A DNA stretch of 64,000 bases, taken from positions 4,588,501-4,652,500 of the forward strand of contig NZ_CP125378.1 of assembly GCF_034008635.1 (NCBI RefSeq), given 5' to 3'. Below the pieces are notes generated by a model that had not been told where the DNA came from, searched no databases, and saw nothing but the letters and a program-made list of their open reading frames with translations. The DNA is from Pseudomonas sp. P8_229. GTDB taxonomy: Bacteria; Pseudomonadota; Gammaproteobacteria; Pseudomonadales; Pseudomonadaceae. Below, piece by piece: positions 1 to 9,246 of the stretch; position 1 is the stretch's first letter, and each line of letters opens with the position of its first letter. The position numbers and the translations under genes are program-made.

Positions 1-11
1 GCGAAATCAGG

Positions 12-100
12 GTGGGAGCGGGCTTGCTCGCGAAGGCGATGGTTCAGTCGACATCTACGTTGACTGAACCATCGCCTTCGCGAGCAGGCTCGCTCCCACA
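12..100. repeat. REP doublet (inverted pair of GTGGGAGCG...CTCGCGAA palindromes)
   Basis: Two REP units face each other and form a long hairpin: gtgggagcgggcttgctcgc at 12-31 and its near complement ending in ctcccaca at 100, joined by complementary inner arms around gttcagtc. This is the commonest repeat of the window; further doublets lie at about 7.4, 21.9, 22.9, 30.0, 33.8 and 40.0 kb. The leftward GTG start codons of several long frames are created by this repeat and are not real starts. Confidence 0.9.
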
Positions 101-140
101 GGTGTGTTGTTGGCGTTATCGATTTACCCGGGAGAGCGTT

Positions 141-818
141 ATGAAACTGTTGGTCGTCGAAGATGAAGCGCTGTTGCGCCATCACCTGCAAACCCGCCTG
201 ACGGAGAGCGGTCACGTGGTCGAGTCCGTGGCCAATGCCGAAGAGGCGCTGTACCAGACCGGACAGTTCAACTTCGATCTGGCAGTGATCGATCTCGGTT
301 TGCCGGGCATGGGCGGTCTGGACCTGATCCGCCAGTTGCGCTCGAGCGGCAAGACGTTTCCGATCCTGATCCTCACCGCGCGCGGCAACTGGCAGGACAA
401 GGTCGAAGGCCTCGCCGCCGGTGCCGACGACTACGTGGTCAAGCCGTTCCAGTTCGAAGAGCTCGACGCGCGACTCAACGCCTTGTTGCGCCGCTCCAGT
501 GGTTTTACCCAGTCGACCATCGTTGCCGGGCCGTTGCTGCTGGACCTCAATCGCAAGCAGGCGTCGCTGGACGAGGAGCCGCTGGCGCTGACCGCCTACG
601 AATACCGCATCCTCGAATACCTGATGCGCCACCATCAGCAAGTGGTGCCCAAGGATCGCCTGATGGAGCAGCTCTACCCGGACGACGACGAGCGCGATCC
701 GAACGTGATCGAAGTGCTGGTCGGTCGACTGCGCCGCAAGCTTGAAGGCCCGGGCGGGTTCAAGCCGATCGACACCGTGCGCGGTCTCGGCTACCTGTTC
801 AATGAGCGCTGCACTTGA
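141..818 (+). CDS. phoP: PhoP response regulator (OmpR family)
   Basis: A 225-residue two-component response regulator. The receiver domain (about 1-115) shows the acidic pocket at E7/D8, the phospho-acceptor Asp51 in VIDLGLPG and the Lys in VVKPF. The C-terminal half is an OmpR-type winged helix ending in VRGLGYLF. In Pseudomonas, PhoP responds to low Mg2+ and cationic peptides through PhoQ (family knowledge). I take ATG 141 because it gives the canonical MKLLVVEDE start and has a GGAGAG ribosome site; longer frames read into the REP upstream. The gene overlaps phoQ by 4 bases, so the pair is translationally coupled. oprH, which often precedes it, is not visible. Confidence 0.95.
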   Translation: MKLLVVEDEALLRHHLQTRLTESGHVVESVANAEEALYQTGQFNFDLAVIDLGLPGMGGLDLIRQLRSSGKTFPILILTARGNWQDKVEGLAAGADDYVVKPFQFEELDARLNALLRRSSGFTQSTIVAGPLLLDLNRKQASLDEEPLALTAYEYRILEYLMRHHQQVVPKDRLMEQLYPDDDERDPNVIEVLVGRLRRKLEGPGGFKPIDTVRGLGYLFNERCT

Positions 819-2161
819 TTCGTTCGCTTCGTGTTCGCTTGATGCTCGCCGCCACCACATTGGCGGTGTTGTTCATGCTCGGCTTGCTGCCGGCGATGCA
901 GGGCGCATTCAGCCTGGCCCTGCAGGACTCGATCGAGCAGCGGCTGGCCTCGGACGTCACCACGCTGATCTCCGCAGCGCGTATCGAGAACGGCCGGCTG
1001 ATGATGCCGGTGCAATTGCCGGATGAGCGTTTCAATCTCACCGACAACCGTTTGCTTGGCTACATCTACGACCGCGAAGGCAAACTGGTCTGGCGTTCGA
1101 AAGGCACGCAGGAAGAGCAGATCAACTACAAGCCGCGCTACGACGGCATGGGCAACGAGTTCGCGCGGATCCGCGAGAGCAACGGTCAGGAATTCTTCGT
1201 CTACGACGTCGAGGTCAAACTGCTGGGCGGCAAAAGTGCAGCGTTCAGTATCGTTGCCCTGCAACCGGTGCGTGAATACGAAAATACCCTCGAAGGCCTG
1301 CGCGACAATCTCTATCTGGGCTTTGGCGCCGCGTTGCTGGTGTTGCTGGCGCTGCTGTGGATCGGCCTGACCTGGGGCCTGAAGGCGCTGCGCCGGCTCA
1401 GTCAGGAGCTCGACGAAATCGAAAGCGGCACCCGCGAAAGTCTCACCGAGGAGCACCCGCGCGAACTGCTGCGCCTGACCGGCTCGCTCAACCGTTTGCT
1501 GCACAGCGAACGTCAGCAGCGCAGCCGTTACCGTGATTCACTCGATGACCTGGCGCACAGCCTGAAAACCCCGCTGGCGGTGCTGCAAGGGGTCAGCGAA
1601 GACATGGCCCAGCGTCCCGAAGATCGCGATCAGGCCTGGGTGCTGCAAACCCAGATCGAGCGCATGAGCCAGCAGATCAGCTATCAACTGCAGCGGGCCA
1701 GCCTGCGCAAAAGCGGTCTGGTGCGCCATCAGGTGCGCCTGCAACCGGTGCTTAAAAGCCTGTGCGACACGCTGGACAAGGTCTACCGCGACAAACACGT
1801 GCGCGTGGCCTTCGATCTGCCGGAGCATTGCTATGTGCCGATCGAGCAGGGCGCGCTGCTGGAGATGATGGGCAACCTGCTGGAAAACGCCTATCGCCTG
1901 TGCCTGGGCGAAGTGCGCATCAGCGTGCGCGAGAGCCTGGCCGGCATTGAGCTGTGCATTGAGGACGACGGCCCCGGCGTACCGCCGAATCAGCGAGCGC
2001 GGATTCTCGAACGTGGTGAGCGTCTGGATCGCCAGCATCCGGGGCAGGGGATCGGGCTGGCGGTGGTCAAGGACATCATCGAAAGCTACAACGCCAAGCT
2101 GATGCTGGGCGATTCGCCGATGGGTGGGGCGGCGTTCAAGATTCATTTTCCTGCGGTTTGA
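815..2161 (+). CDS. phoQ: PhoQ sensor histidine kinase
   Basis: A 448-residue membrane histidine kinase, the sensor partner of PhoP. It has an N-terminal membrane helix (about 9-30), a periplasmic domain (about 31-165), a second membrane helix (about 168-187), a HAMP-like linker, the phospho-acceptor His about 248 in LAHSLKTPL, the N-box MGNLLENAY, and G-boxes EDDGPGVP and GQGIGLAVV. The length matches PhoQ of other pseudomonads. The start is TTG 815 inside the stop of phoP; it gives the conserved MIRSLRVRLM N-terminus, while the next ATG (842) would remove the cytoplasmic lead. Confidence 0.94.
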   Translation: MIRSLRVRLMLAATTLAVLFMLGLLPAMQGAFSLALQDSIEQRLASDVTTLISAARIENGRLMMPVQLPDERFNLTDNRLLGYIYDREGKLVWRSKGTQEEQINYKPRYDGMGNEFARIRESNGQEFFVYDVEVKLLGGKSAAFSIVALQPVREYENTLEGLRDNLYLGFGAALLVLLALLWIGLTWGLKALRRLSQELDEIESGTRESLTEEHPRELLRLTGSLNRLLHSERQQRSRYRDSLDDLAHSLKTPLAVLQGVSEDMAQRPEDRDQAWVLQTQIERMSQQISYQLQRASLRKSGLVRHQVRLQPVLKSLCDTLDKVYRDKHVRVAFDLPEHCYVPIEQGALLEMMGNLLENAYRLCLGEVRISVRESLAGIELCIEDDGPGVPPNQRARILERGERLDRQHPGQGIGLAVVKDIIESYNAKLMLGDSPMGGAAFKIHFPAV

Positions 2162-2331
2162 TTGACGTATCGTCGAACCCTGACCGCTGGTCGCAACTGT
2201 CAGATCTGACAGGTGTTCTTTTTTCTTCTTCCAATCAGGCTGGTCGCGTCTATTAGGTGAGTGCGTCGGCCTGGCGTTTCGGCCATTTCATGAATGGGTA
2301 CGGAATTTCATTCGGGACAAGGAGATTGCAA

Positions 2332-3386
2332 ATGGTCGAGTTCGTGGCGGCTCAGGATCGTGAGCAGATTGGCAAGGCGATGTCGCAAAGGATTGTGGAA
2401 CTGCCGGCTCCAGCGATCGATGGTGTTAAGGATTCGACAATCAGTCTGTTCCAGATGCAAGACGGGCTGGTTTCCGAATTCCTCACATCGAGGAGCAGCA
2501 AGTCGGATACAGGTATCTCGCTTTTGTGGAAGTCGAAGATGAGCTGGGTAGCTGGGGGCTGGCTGGAAGAATTCAAAGCGCTGAGGGCGACACCCTTGTA
2601 ACCATCCCCGCCGATCGCGCACTGACTTTTCGTGGGCAATCGATAGTGCTTCGTTATTTCTATCTGGAAATCGAAAATTCGATCTCGCCGAGTACTCGTT
2701 ACTTCGCGGAGGATGAGATTTATCGTCCCGTTGTAGATGAAGCCGAGAAGGGCATTATCCCGTTGGCGGTGGTTAATCGCGGGGTGAACGTTCGCCTGAG
2801 GGCTTCCAAGGCTTTGTCAGTCGGGGCACTTGTTTCCTTTTACTGGCACGGGACTGCGTGTGAAGGCTCATACGCCAGCCATTTCCGAATCCAGAGTAGC
2901 GATGAAGGTAAAGATGTGGTGTTTGGCATTGCTCCGCGTTTTTTGCGGCCCAATAAGTACGGCACTGTCCAACTGATTTACACGGTGGAGAATGCCGGTC
3001 GAAAGTGGACAACTTCACTTATGGAGTTGGAAGTCGAAGGGGATTTGAAAGCGCCCGAACAGGTTTATGGATCGCCAGGGCGATACACGCCGGGGCAACT
3101 GGATCTCGTTGATAAAGCCGGGCGTATTCCAATGAGGTTGAGCACTCATGGCATGAGCGTTGGTGATGCGGTCACGTTCATTTTTTCAGGGATCCTGATT
3201 GGGACTTCTTATGTTTGGCGACAGATCCTGGAATCCCATCACATCGGTCAGGATCTGCTGATCCACGTGCCTTTGCTCCATGCTCAATTAGGTCCGAGTG
3301 TAAGAGCGTTGGGCATTGTGGAGCGTAAGACAGGGGAGGTTGTCGGTACGCCACTTGTGAGGCTTGAACCGCCGATACTGGACTGA
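2332..3386 (+). pseudogene. Hypothetical Pseudomonas protein disrupted by a frameshift
   Basis: The gene begins at ATG 2332 behind a good AAGGAG site and reads MVEFVAAQDR in one frame to a stop at 2601. The reading that looks coding then continues in another frame (stop at 2427 upstream, then IPHIEEQQVGYRYLAFVEVE) to 3386, giving about 286 further residues from GTG 2526. The two halves join as one protein of about 350 residues if one base is missing between roughly 2430 and 2485. The C-terminal part has repeated beta-rich blocks (for example VVDEAEKGIIPLAVV, ALSVGALVSFYWHG), no signal peptide and no known catalytic motif. I cannot tell decay from a sequencing error. If the shift is real, the annotation is two frames, 2332-2601 and 2526-3386. 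Codon use is AT-richer than in the neighbours. Confidence 0.7.
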
Positions 3387-3412
3387 CCCTTACGGGCTTT
3401 TGATGTACTGCC

Positions 3413-4411
3413 TCACTGCTCCTGCGCCCGATAAGCCCCCGGCGTCAGCCCCGTCCATTTCTTGAACGCCCGGTGAAACGCCGACGGCTCGGAAAACCCC
3501 AGTTGCTCGGCAATCTGTTGCAACGACAGATCCGCCCGGCCCAAATGGTAGATGGCGATATCCCGCCGCAACTGATCCTTCAACTCCTGAAAACTGGTGC
3601 CTTCCTCACGTAAATGCCGGCGCAGGGTTTGCGGGCTGATGTGCAGGTGCGCGGCCACAGCTTCCAGGTCCGGCCAGTGCGCGCTGTCGCGGCTGAGGAA
3701 GCGGCGCAGGCGACTGCTGAGGCTGTCGCCGTCGTCCGGGCGTGACAGCAGGTCGGCGGGTGAGCGTTCGAGAAAGTGTTTGAGGGTGCGTTCGTCCTGC
3801 AGCAGCGGCATGTGCAGATAGCGGCTGTGGAACAGCAGGCTGCTGTGCTCGGCAGAAAACACCAGCGGGCAGGGAAACAGCAGGTCGTATTCGGCACCGT
3901 GCGCCGGTTTCGGGTAGCTGAACGTGGCCTGCTCCAGACGAATCCGCTGGCCGATCAGCCAACTGCCGAGGCGATGCCAGATCACCAGCAGGCTCTCGCT
4001 GAGAAAGTGATCCGGGTCCCATAACTGCGAATCATCAAGGCTCAGGCGCACCCATTCGTCTTCGCGCTGCAGGCTCAGACGCGGGGCCTCGGGGAATAGG
4101 CTATAAAACAATAAACCACGTTGCAGTGCCTTCTCCAGATTGCGGCAGTGGATCAGGGCGTGGCACATCATCGCGAAGCTGCCGGGTTTGCTCGGCGCGT
4201 TGCCAAAACCCAGGTATTCGTCATCCAGGGCCAGCCACAGGCTCTGCAGCAGTTGGGTGAATTGCTCCGGGGCGATGCGTGCCCGTGGCTCATCCAGCAA
4301 CTCGGGGCTGATGCCCAACTGTTGCAGCAGCGGCCAATAATCGAACCCCGAGCGGCGTGCGCCACCGAGGGCGGCACGGGCGAAATGACTGGCGATGGTA
4401 CGTTCGCGCAT
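3413..4411 (-). CDS. AraC-family transcriptional regulator
   Basis: A 332-residue regulator. Residues about 1-215 form an arabinose-binding-like N-terminal domain of the Arabinose_bd class (start RERTIASHFARAALGGARR). The last about 100 residues carry two helix-turn-helix motifs, including VAAHLHISPQTLRRHLREEG and IAEQLGFSEPSAFHRAFKKW, followed by the AraC signature TGLTPGAYR. I place the start at ATG 4411 (MRERTIASHF) because it matches the usual start of this family, is preceded by GAGGAAGG, and leaves the dctA upstream activating dyads outside the gene. The longer frame to 4600 would run through them. The target is unknown; it is divergent from dctA, but dctA looks RpoN/DctD controlled. 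Confidence 0.88.
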   Translation of the reverse strand: MRERTIASHFARAALGGARRSGFDYWPLLQQLGISPELLDEPRARIAPEQFTQLLQSLWLALDDEYLGFGNAPSKPGSFAMMCHALIHCRNLEKALQRGLLFYSLFPEAPRLSLQREDEWVRLSLDDSQLWDPDHFLSESLLVIWHRLGSWLIGQRIRLEQATFSYPKPAHGAEYDLLFPCPLVFSAEHSSLLFHSRYLHMPLLQDERTLKHFLERSPADLLSRPDDGDSLSSRLRRFLSRDSAHWPDLEAVAAHLHISPQTLRRHLREEGTSFQELKDQLRRDIAIYHLGRADLSLQQIAEQLGFSEPSAFHRAFKKWTGLTPGAYRAQEQ

Positions 4412-4466
4412 AAGCGGCAGATCCTTCCTCAGGCGCCGGATGGTAGTCGGGGGCGTCATCGCCAAC

Positions 4467-4525
4467 AAGGCGGATTTCCGCCAAATTGTAGGACGAGATC
4501 CGCCGAGTTGGCGGAAAACCGCCAC
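4467..4525 (+). promoter_or_regulatory. Two upstream activating dyads for dctA
   Basis: Two near-identical inverted repeats, ggcggatttccgcc (4469-4482) and ggcggaaaaccgcc (4510-4523), are 41 bp apart, about four helical turns. They lie 80-135 bp upstream of a sigma-54 promoter. They resemble the GCGGA-N-TCCGC dyads described as DctD sites in rhizobia, so DctD or a related enhancer-binding protein is the likely ligand (inference). Confidence 0.7.
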
Positions 4526-4602
4526 ACTTGAGTAACCGAACAGTGACACAGAAAAGCCTGTAAGTCCTGATATCAAAAGGCTTGCAGGGAATTGCACCAA
4601 AG

Positions 4603-4618
4603 TGGCACGAGGTTTGCG
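4603..4618 (+). promoter_or_regulatory. Sigma-54 (RpoN) -24/-12 promoter of dctA
   Basis: The sequence tggcacgaggtttgcg matches the RpoN consensus TGGCACG-N4-TTGC in every conserved position. It lies about 145 bp before the dctA start codon and just downstream of two enhancer-like dyads. Confidence 0.88.
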
Positions 4619-4761
4619 ATAAGAGCGACAGAAGTGTGCGTCTATCCCGTGGGAAAAACGCTGCTCGACACAACAAATCCCTCCAGTGCAGGAGGGTTCG
4701 CAATTCAGGTTCTGCGTTCAACAGATGGATGTTGCCCGTGGGACGCTTGAGGAAGCTTGCA

Positions 4762-6096
4762 ATGACGACTCGTCAGCCACTGTACAAATCCCTGTATTTC
4801 CAGGTAATCGTCGCGATCATCATCGGTATTGCCCTTGGTCACTACTACCCGCAATTCGGTGTGGCGGTTAAGCCACTGGGTGACGGGTTCATCAAACTGA
4901 TCAAGATGATCATCGCCCCGATCATCTTCTGCACCGTGGTCAGCGGTATCGCTGGCATGCAAAGCATGAAATCGGTCGGCAAGACTGGCGGTTACGCGCT
5001 GCTGTACTTCGAAATCGTATCGACCATCGCGTTGCTGGTGGGTCTGGTCGTGGTCAACATTGTGCAGCCGGGCAACGGCATGCACATCGATGTCGCCACC
5101 CTCGACGCTTCGAAAGTCGCCACTTACGTGGCCCAAGGTGCTGACCAGAGTGTTGTCGGCTTCCTGCTCAACGTGATCCCGACCACCATCGTCGGCGCGT
5201 TCGCCACGGGTGACATCCTGCAAGTGCTGATGTTCTCGGTGATCTTCGGTTTCGCCCTGCATCGCCTGGGTGACTACGGCCGTCCGATCCTCGACTTCAT
5301 CGATCGCTTCGCCCACGTGATGTTCAACATCATCAACATGATCATGAAGCTCGCGCCAATCGGTGCCTTCGGTGCGATGGCGTTCACCATCGGTGCCTAC
5401 GGTGTCGGCTCGCTGGTGCAACTGGGTCAACTGATGGCCTGCTTCTACATCACTTGCTTGCTGTTCGTCCTGATCGTGCTGGGTGCTATTGCCCGCATGC
5501 ACGGCTTCAGCGTGCTGAAGATGATCCGCTACATTCGTGAAGAACTGCTGATCGTACTGGGTACTTCCTCGTCGGAATCGGTACTGCCACGCATGCTGAT
5601 CAAGATGGAGCGTCTGGGCGCGAAGAAATCGGTAGTGGGTCTGGTGATCCCGACTGGTTACTCGTTCAACCTCGACGGTACTGCGATCTACCTGACCATG
5701 GCTGCGGTGTTCATTGCGCAGGCCACCGACACCCACATGGACATCACTCACCAGATCACTCTGCTGGTGGTGTTGTTGCTGTCCTCCAAAGGCGCAGCCG
5801 GTGTGACCGGTTCGGGCTTCATCGTGCTGGCGGCTACTCTGTCGGCGGTAGGTCACCTGCCGGTGGCCGGTCTGGCGCTGATCCTGGGTATCGACCGTTT
5901 CATGTCCGAAGCCCGCGCCCTGACCAACCTGGTCGGTAACGCCGTAGCGACCATCGTGGTTGCCAAGTGGGTCAAAGAGCTGGACACCGACGTCCTGCAA
6001 TCCGAGCTGGCCTCGGGCGGTCGCGGTATCGCGGATACCCGTCCTGAAGATGACCTGGGTGTGGCTGAAGGCCCAACCCCGAGCAATGTGAAATAA
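4762..6096 (+). CDS. dctA: C4-dicarboxylate:cation symporter DctA
   Basis: A 444-residue inner-membrane transporter of the DAACS family, importing succinate, fumarate and malate with protons or sodium. It has the family fold of eight membrane helices plus two re-entrant loops. The serine-rich loop [13 protein letters not shown], the [18 protein letters not shown] segment and [14 protein letters not shown] (about 320-390) are DctA signatures that set it apart from GltP. The start is ATG 4762 ([14 protein letters not shown]) with the site TGAGGAAG; the frame is open further upstream but across the promoter. A sigma-54 promoter and paired dyads upstream point to control by DctB/DctD and RpoN, although dctBD are not in this window. 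Confidence 0.95.
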   Translation: MTTRQPLYKSLYFQVIVAIIIGIALGHYYPQFGVAVKPLGDGFIKLIKMIIAPIIFCTVVSGIAGMQSMKSVGKTGGYALLYFEIVSTIALLVGLVVVNIVQPGNGMHIDVATLDASKVATYVAQGADQSVVGFLLNVIPTTIVGAFATGDILQVLMFSVIFGFALHRLGDYGRPILDFIDRFAHVMFNIINMIMKLAPIGAFGAMAFTIGAYGVGSLVQLGQLMACFYITCLLFVLIVLGAIARMHGFSVLKMIRYIREELLIVLGTSSSESVLPRMLIKMERLGAKKSVVGLVIPTGYSFNLDGTAIYLTMAAVFIAQATDTHMDITHQITLLVVLLLSSKGAAGVTGSGFIVLAATLSAVGHLPVAGLALILGIDRFMSEARALTNLVGNAVATIVVAKWVKELDTDVLQSELASGGRGIADTRPEDDLGVAEGPTPSNVK

Positions 6097-6110
6097 GCAT
6101 CGCTTGAATA

Positions 6111-6135
6111 AAAAACCTGCTTCGGCAGGTTTTTT
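6111..6135 (+). terminator. Rho-independent terminator of dctA
   Basis: Stem aaaaacctgc, loop ttcg, stem gcaggttttt, with a U-tract, 14 bp after the dctA stop codon. Confidence 0.92.
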
Positions 6136-6240
6136 ATTGTCTGCGATTTGAGCATTACGGTCACTGCCGCTGACGCATCCGGTGATTGCCGTACGCTGCA
6201 TCGCTGCCTAGGCTGGGTGCATCGCCCAAGGAGATCGCCC

Positions 6241-7422
6241 ATGTCCGCGCCGTTGGCTTCGCTGAAGATTCTGGATTTCTCGACCCTGCTGCCAGGGCCG
6301 TTCGCCTCACTGTTGTTGGCGGACATGGGCGCCGAGGTGCTGCGTATCGAATCGCCGACGCGCATGGACCTGTTGCGGGTGCTGCCGCCGCATGATCAGG
6401 GGATGTCGGCCAGTCATGCTTACCTGAACCGCAACAAGCGCAGCCTCGCGCTGGATCTCAAACAGCCTGAAGCACTGGAAGTGCTCAGGCCGTTACTGAC
6501 CGAATACGACATCGTTCTGGAGCAGTTCCGTCCCGGTGTGATGGAGCGACTGGGCCTGGGGTATGAGGCGCTGAAGGCGATCAACCCGAAGCTGATTTAC
6601 GTGTCGATCACCGGGTACGGCCAGACCGGGCCGTACAAGGATCGCGCCGGGCATGACATCAACTACCTCGCACTGGCCGGGCTTGCCGGTTACACCGGCC
6701 GTGCCGACAGCGGCCCGCTGCCGCTGGGCATGCAGGTGGCGGATGTGGCGGGCGGCTCGCTGCACGGGGTCATCGGCTTGCTGGCGGCGGTGATTGCCCG
6801 TCAGCAGAGCGGGCAGGGCACCCACTTGGATGTGAGCATGACCGATTGTGTTTTCAGCCTGAACGCCATGGCCGGTGCCGGGTATCTGGCCTGTGGTGAG
6901 GAGCCGCACTGGGAGGACCAGATGCTCAATGGCGGCAGCTTCTATGACTACTACCGCTCTCGCGACGGGCGCTGGCTGTCGGTGGGTAGTCTGGAGCCTG
7001 GGTTCATGCAGCAACTGTGCACGGCGTTGGGCCGGCCGGAGTTGGCGGCGCAGGGCTTGTCGTCGAAACCCGAGCAGCAAAGGTTATTGAAGGACGCGCT
7101 GAAAGTTGAATTCGAGAAACACGACTTTGCCGAGCTGTGTGAATTGTTCGCCGGGGTCGATGCCTGTGTCGAACCGGTATTGAACCTGAGCGAGGCGGTG
7201 CAGCATCCACAGTTGCAGGCGCGGGAACTGGTGACACAGGTGCCGCGTGGGGATGGTTCCAGTCAGGCGCAGATCGCCTGTCCGTTGAAATTTTCCGAGG
7301 CGCTGCCGGCGCCACGGCATGTTGGCGCGGCGTTGGGGCAGCATACGGAGCAGGTGTTGGGGGAGTTGGGCTTTGGATCTGAGCGAATTGCTCAATTGCG
7401 TGCGGCCAAGGTCATTCTCTAG
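6241..7422 (+). CDS. CaiB/BaiF-family CoA transferase
   Basis: A 393-residue class III CoA transferase (also called the alpha-methylacyl-CoA racemase family). These enzymes move CoA between organic acids through a catalytic Asp near residue 160-170, here in the segment GTHLDVSMTDCVFS/ADVAGGSLHG. The start LKILDFSTLLPGPFAS and AEVLRIESP, and the middle motif YVSITGYGQTGPY, are typical. The start ATG 6241 follows AAGGAGATCGCCC. It stands alone between the dctA terminator and a convergent gene, so its substrate cannot be inferred from its neighbours. Confidence 0.9.
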   Translation: MSAPLASLKILDFSTLLPGPFASLLLADMGAEVLRIESPTRMDLLRVLPPHDQGMSASHAYLNRNKRSLALDLKQPEALEVLRPLLTEYDIVLEQFRPGVMERLGLGYEALKAINPKLIYVSITGYGQTGPYKDRAGHDINYLALAGLAGYTGRADSGPLPLGMQVADVAGGSLHGVIGLLAAVIARQQSGQGTHLDVSMTDCVFSLNAMAGAGYLACGEEPHWEDQMLNGGSFYDYYRSRDGRWLSVGSLEPGFMQQLCTALGRPELAAQGLSSKPEQQRLLKDALKVEFEKHDFAELCELFAGVDACVEPVLNLSEAVQHPQLQARELVTQVPRGDGSSQAQIACPLKFSEALPAPRHVGAALGQHTEQVLGELGFGSERIAQLRAAKVIL

Positions 7423-7438
7423 CGCCTGTGCCGGCCCT

Positions 7439-7502
7439 TTCGCGAGCAAGCCCGCTCCCACTTTGGAATGCGTGCCCCTGTGGGAGCGGGCTTGCTCGCG
7501 AA
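7439..7502. repeat. REP doublet
   Basis: Two REP palindromes in inverted orientation, 7439-7461 and 7480-7502, separated by 18 bp, between convergent genes. They may act as a weak bidirectional stop. Confidence 0.88.
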
Positions 7503-7530
7503 GGCGTCGGCAGCGACAACACAAAACTGC

Positions 7531-8025
7531 CTATTCCACCCGCATCTCACCACTGAAAACCAAGGTATTGCGGCATCTGCGGCACAAATACCGCCGCCCC
7601 TGCCTTACCAGGCTATGGCGCTGCGCCGAAAACGGAAAATCACTGTCGGCGCACGGGCATTTGTAGATGTAGCGCGTCACGCTGCGGCGTTTGATTGCAT
7701 AGGTGTGGCAGCGATCCGGCGGCAATTCGTAGACCCCGCGCATGATCAGTTGCCACTCCTCGCCGTGCGGCTGGATGCGGTCGCCGAACAATTGATGGGC
7801 GATCAGGTGCGCGACTTCGTGGGCCACGGTCTGTTTGAGGAAATGTTCGGTGTTTTCCCGGTACAGCTGCGGGTTGAAGCGCAGCAGGTTCTCGTGCAGA
7901 TGCGCGACACCGGCTTTTTGCCCGCGCAGCTTGAGGCTGACGACGGGGCGTTGGAAATGACGTTTGAAAAAGGATTCTGCGAGTTGGTAACAGTCTTCGA
8001 CGCGGGTATTGAGTTGCTCGGGCAT
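7531..8025 (-). CDS. sprT: SprT-like zinc metalloprotein
   Basis: A 164-residue cytosolic protein of the SprT family. The zinc-protease motif HEVAH lies at 69-73. A C-terminal zinc ribbon follows, with CPC near residue 125 and CRRC near 150. The eukaryotic relative Spartan degrades DNA-protein crosslinks; the bacterial role is not established. I choose ATG 8025 (MPEQLNTRVEDCYQ), the standard SprT start, with a GGAG about 10 bases ahead. The frame continues upstream to 8214, but that part reads across a terminator hairpin and is not protein-like. Confidence 0.9.
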   Translation of the reverse strand: MPEQLNTRVEDCYQLAESFFKRHFQRPVVSLKLRGQKAGVAHLHENLLRFNPQLYRENTEHFLKQTVAHEVAHLIAHQLFGDRIQPHGEEWQLIMRGVYELPPDRCHTYAIKRRSVTRYIYKCPCADSDFPFSAQRHSLVRQGRRYLCRRCRNTLVFSGEMRVE

Positions 8026-8111
8026 GCTTGATGGATCTCCAGAGGCGTCGAGTATGCCGCAACCTCCCGGACTTGCGAATCGCTGACCTGCCGAATGGTC
8101 ATCCGCCAAAC

Positions 8112-8138
8112 GAGAAGGCCGCCTTGCGGCGGCCTGTA
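8112..8138 (-). terminator. Terminator hairpin after the Yip1 gene
   Basis: Stem aggccgcc (8116-8123), loop ttgc, stem ggcggcct (8128-8135). On the minus strand it is followed by tctcgttt. It separates the Yip1 gene from sprT. Confidence 0.7.
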
Positions 8139-8173
8139 TTGGCAGATCTTGTTTTTCTCGGGGGTGAAGCATG

Positions 8174-8776
8174 TCAGTTGGTATACACCGGCCCCACGCC
8201 GAGGCCCCAGACAATCACGGTGAACGCCATGATGGCCACCAGCACCACCAGACCCACCGCCAGCACTGAGCTGGAGAACAGAAAACCTTCGTCCGATGGA
8301 ATGTTCATGAACGTCGGTAGCCCGACGTATAGCAGATAGACCGTGTAGCAGATGGCCGCCGTGCCGACGATCATCCCCAGCCACATGTGCGGGTACAGCG
8401 CCGCCAACCCGCCAACGAACAGTGGCGTCGCGGTATAGGTGGCGAACGCCACGCAACGGGCCAGGCTCGGGTTGGCGTCATAGGTGCGGGCCATCCAGTG
8501 CACGAAAGCGCCCATGACCGCGACCCCGCCAAGCATCGCCAGGTACGACATGACGGTCATCCAGATGGCGCTTTCCACGGTGAGCATCACCGGGGCGCGG
8601 TTGCCGATCACCCAGCCGACCTGAGTGGTGCCGATAAACGCCGAAATGGCCGGAATCGCCGCCAGGATCAGCGTGTGCGTCAGGTACATGTGGCTGATGC
8701 TTTCCTCTTGGTCGCCACGGATTTCCTTCCATTCCTGATCGGGGTGGGTAAAAAGTCCCACTACGTGATGGATCAT
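8174..8776 (-). CDS. Yip1-family inner-membrane protein
   Basis: A 200-residue integral membrane protein with five hydrophobic segments (roughly 30-50, 65-90, 105-125, 130-150, 165-190). It starts MIHHVVGLFTHPDQEW, the N-terminal motif of the bacterial Yip1/YohC group, in which a short cytosolic segment precedes the membrane domain. Function is unknown. ATG 8776 has GAGGAG at the right distance, while an ATG nine codons upstream has no such site. It is transcribed toward sprT, from which it is separated by a hairpin. Confidence 0.85.
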   Translation of the reverse strand: MIHHVVGLFTHPDQEWKEIRGDQEESISHMYLTHTLILAAIPAISAFIGTTQVGWVIGNRAPVMLTVESAIWMTVMSYLAMLGGVAVMGAFVHWMARTYDANPSLARCVAFATYTATPLFVGGLAALYPHMWLGMIVGTAAICYTVYLLYVGLPTFMNIPSDEGFLFSSSVLAVGLVVLVAIMAFTVIVWGLGVGPVYTN

Positions 8777-8995
8777 GCCAGTCACTCCTCTTGTTATTGC
8801 CATCGCCCCCCAACGGAGCGCCTACGGGCCAAGGTGGCCGAGCAAATACAGGTCTTCAGATGTATGCGACCTTATGTCGCAGTATAGAAAGGACTTAACC
8901 GCACAGGGACTAGGGACTTAGAGCAAATCGCGCTGTAAACCCGGGGCTTAATTGCCTTGGGGTCTTGGCGTCCACTCAAGTTGATATTTGAAATA

Positions 8996-9149
8996 CCCTG
9001 TGGTGAGGGGATTTGGCGAAACGTCGCACCGCCCCGACCGGCTGCGTAGCAGTCGCCAAGCCATTCACCGCGCCGTCTCAGGCAAAAAGAGTTCTCAGGT
9101 TCTGGGGCTGCTGCGCAACCCATCGGGGATGAATCCCCTCGCCACAGGG
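8996..9149. repeat. Long inverted repeat, GTGGTGAGGGGATT family
   Basis: The 154-bp segment begins ccctgtggtgagggg and ends with the complement cccctcgccacaggg. The inner part is less conserved than in the copy at 10092-10194. It occupies the gap of about 470 bp (8777-9246) between the Yip1 gene and ttcA. The rest of that gap contains no convincing gene; the ttcA promoter should lie at 9160-9240. Confidence 0.8.
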
Positions 9150-9246
9150 AATGAGTGAAGCAGGGGGCAGACCCATGGCCCTTCGCGCATTCGGGGTTTT
9201 TTGCGTAAAATGCCGGCCTTTCGTCACACCTCACGGATTTCGCGTC

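Noticed and set aside
12..140. Longer phoP starting with GTG in the REP
   Set aside because: The GTG comes from the repeat; the real start MKLLVVEDE has its own ribosome site.
4705..6201. A 498-codon minus-strand frame opposite dctA
   Set aside because: A shadow of a high-GC gene; His/Gln-rich, no recognisable motif, while dctA on the plus strand is certain.
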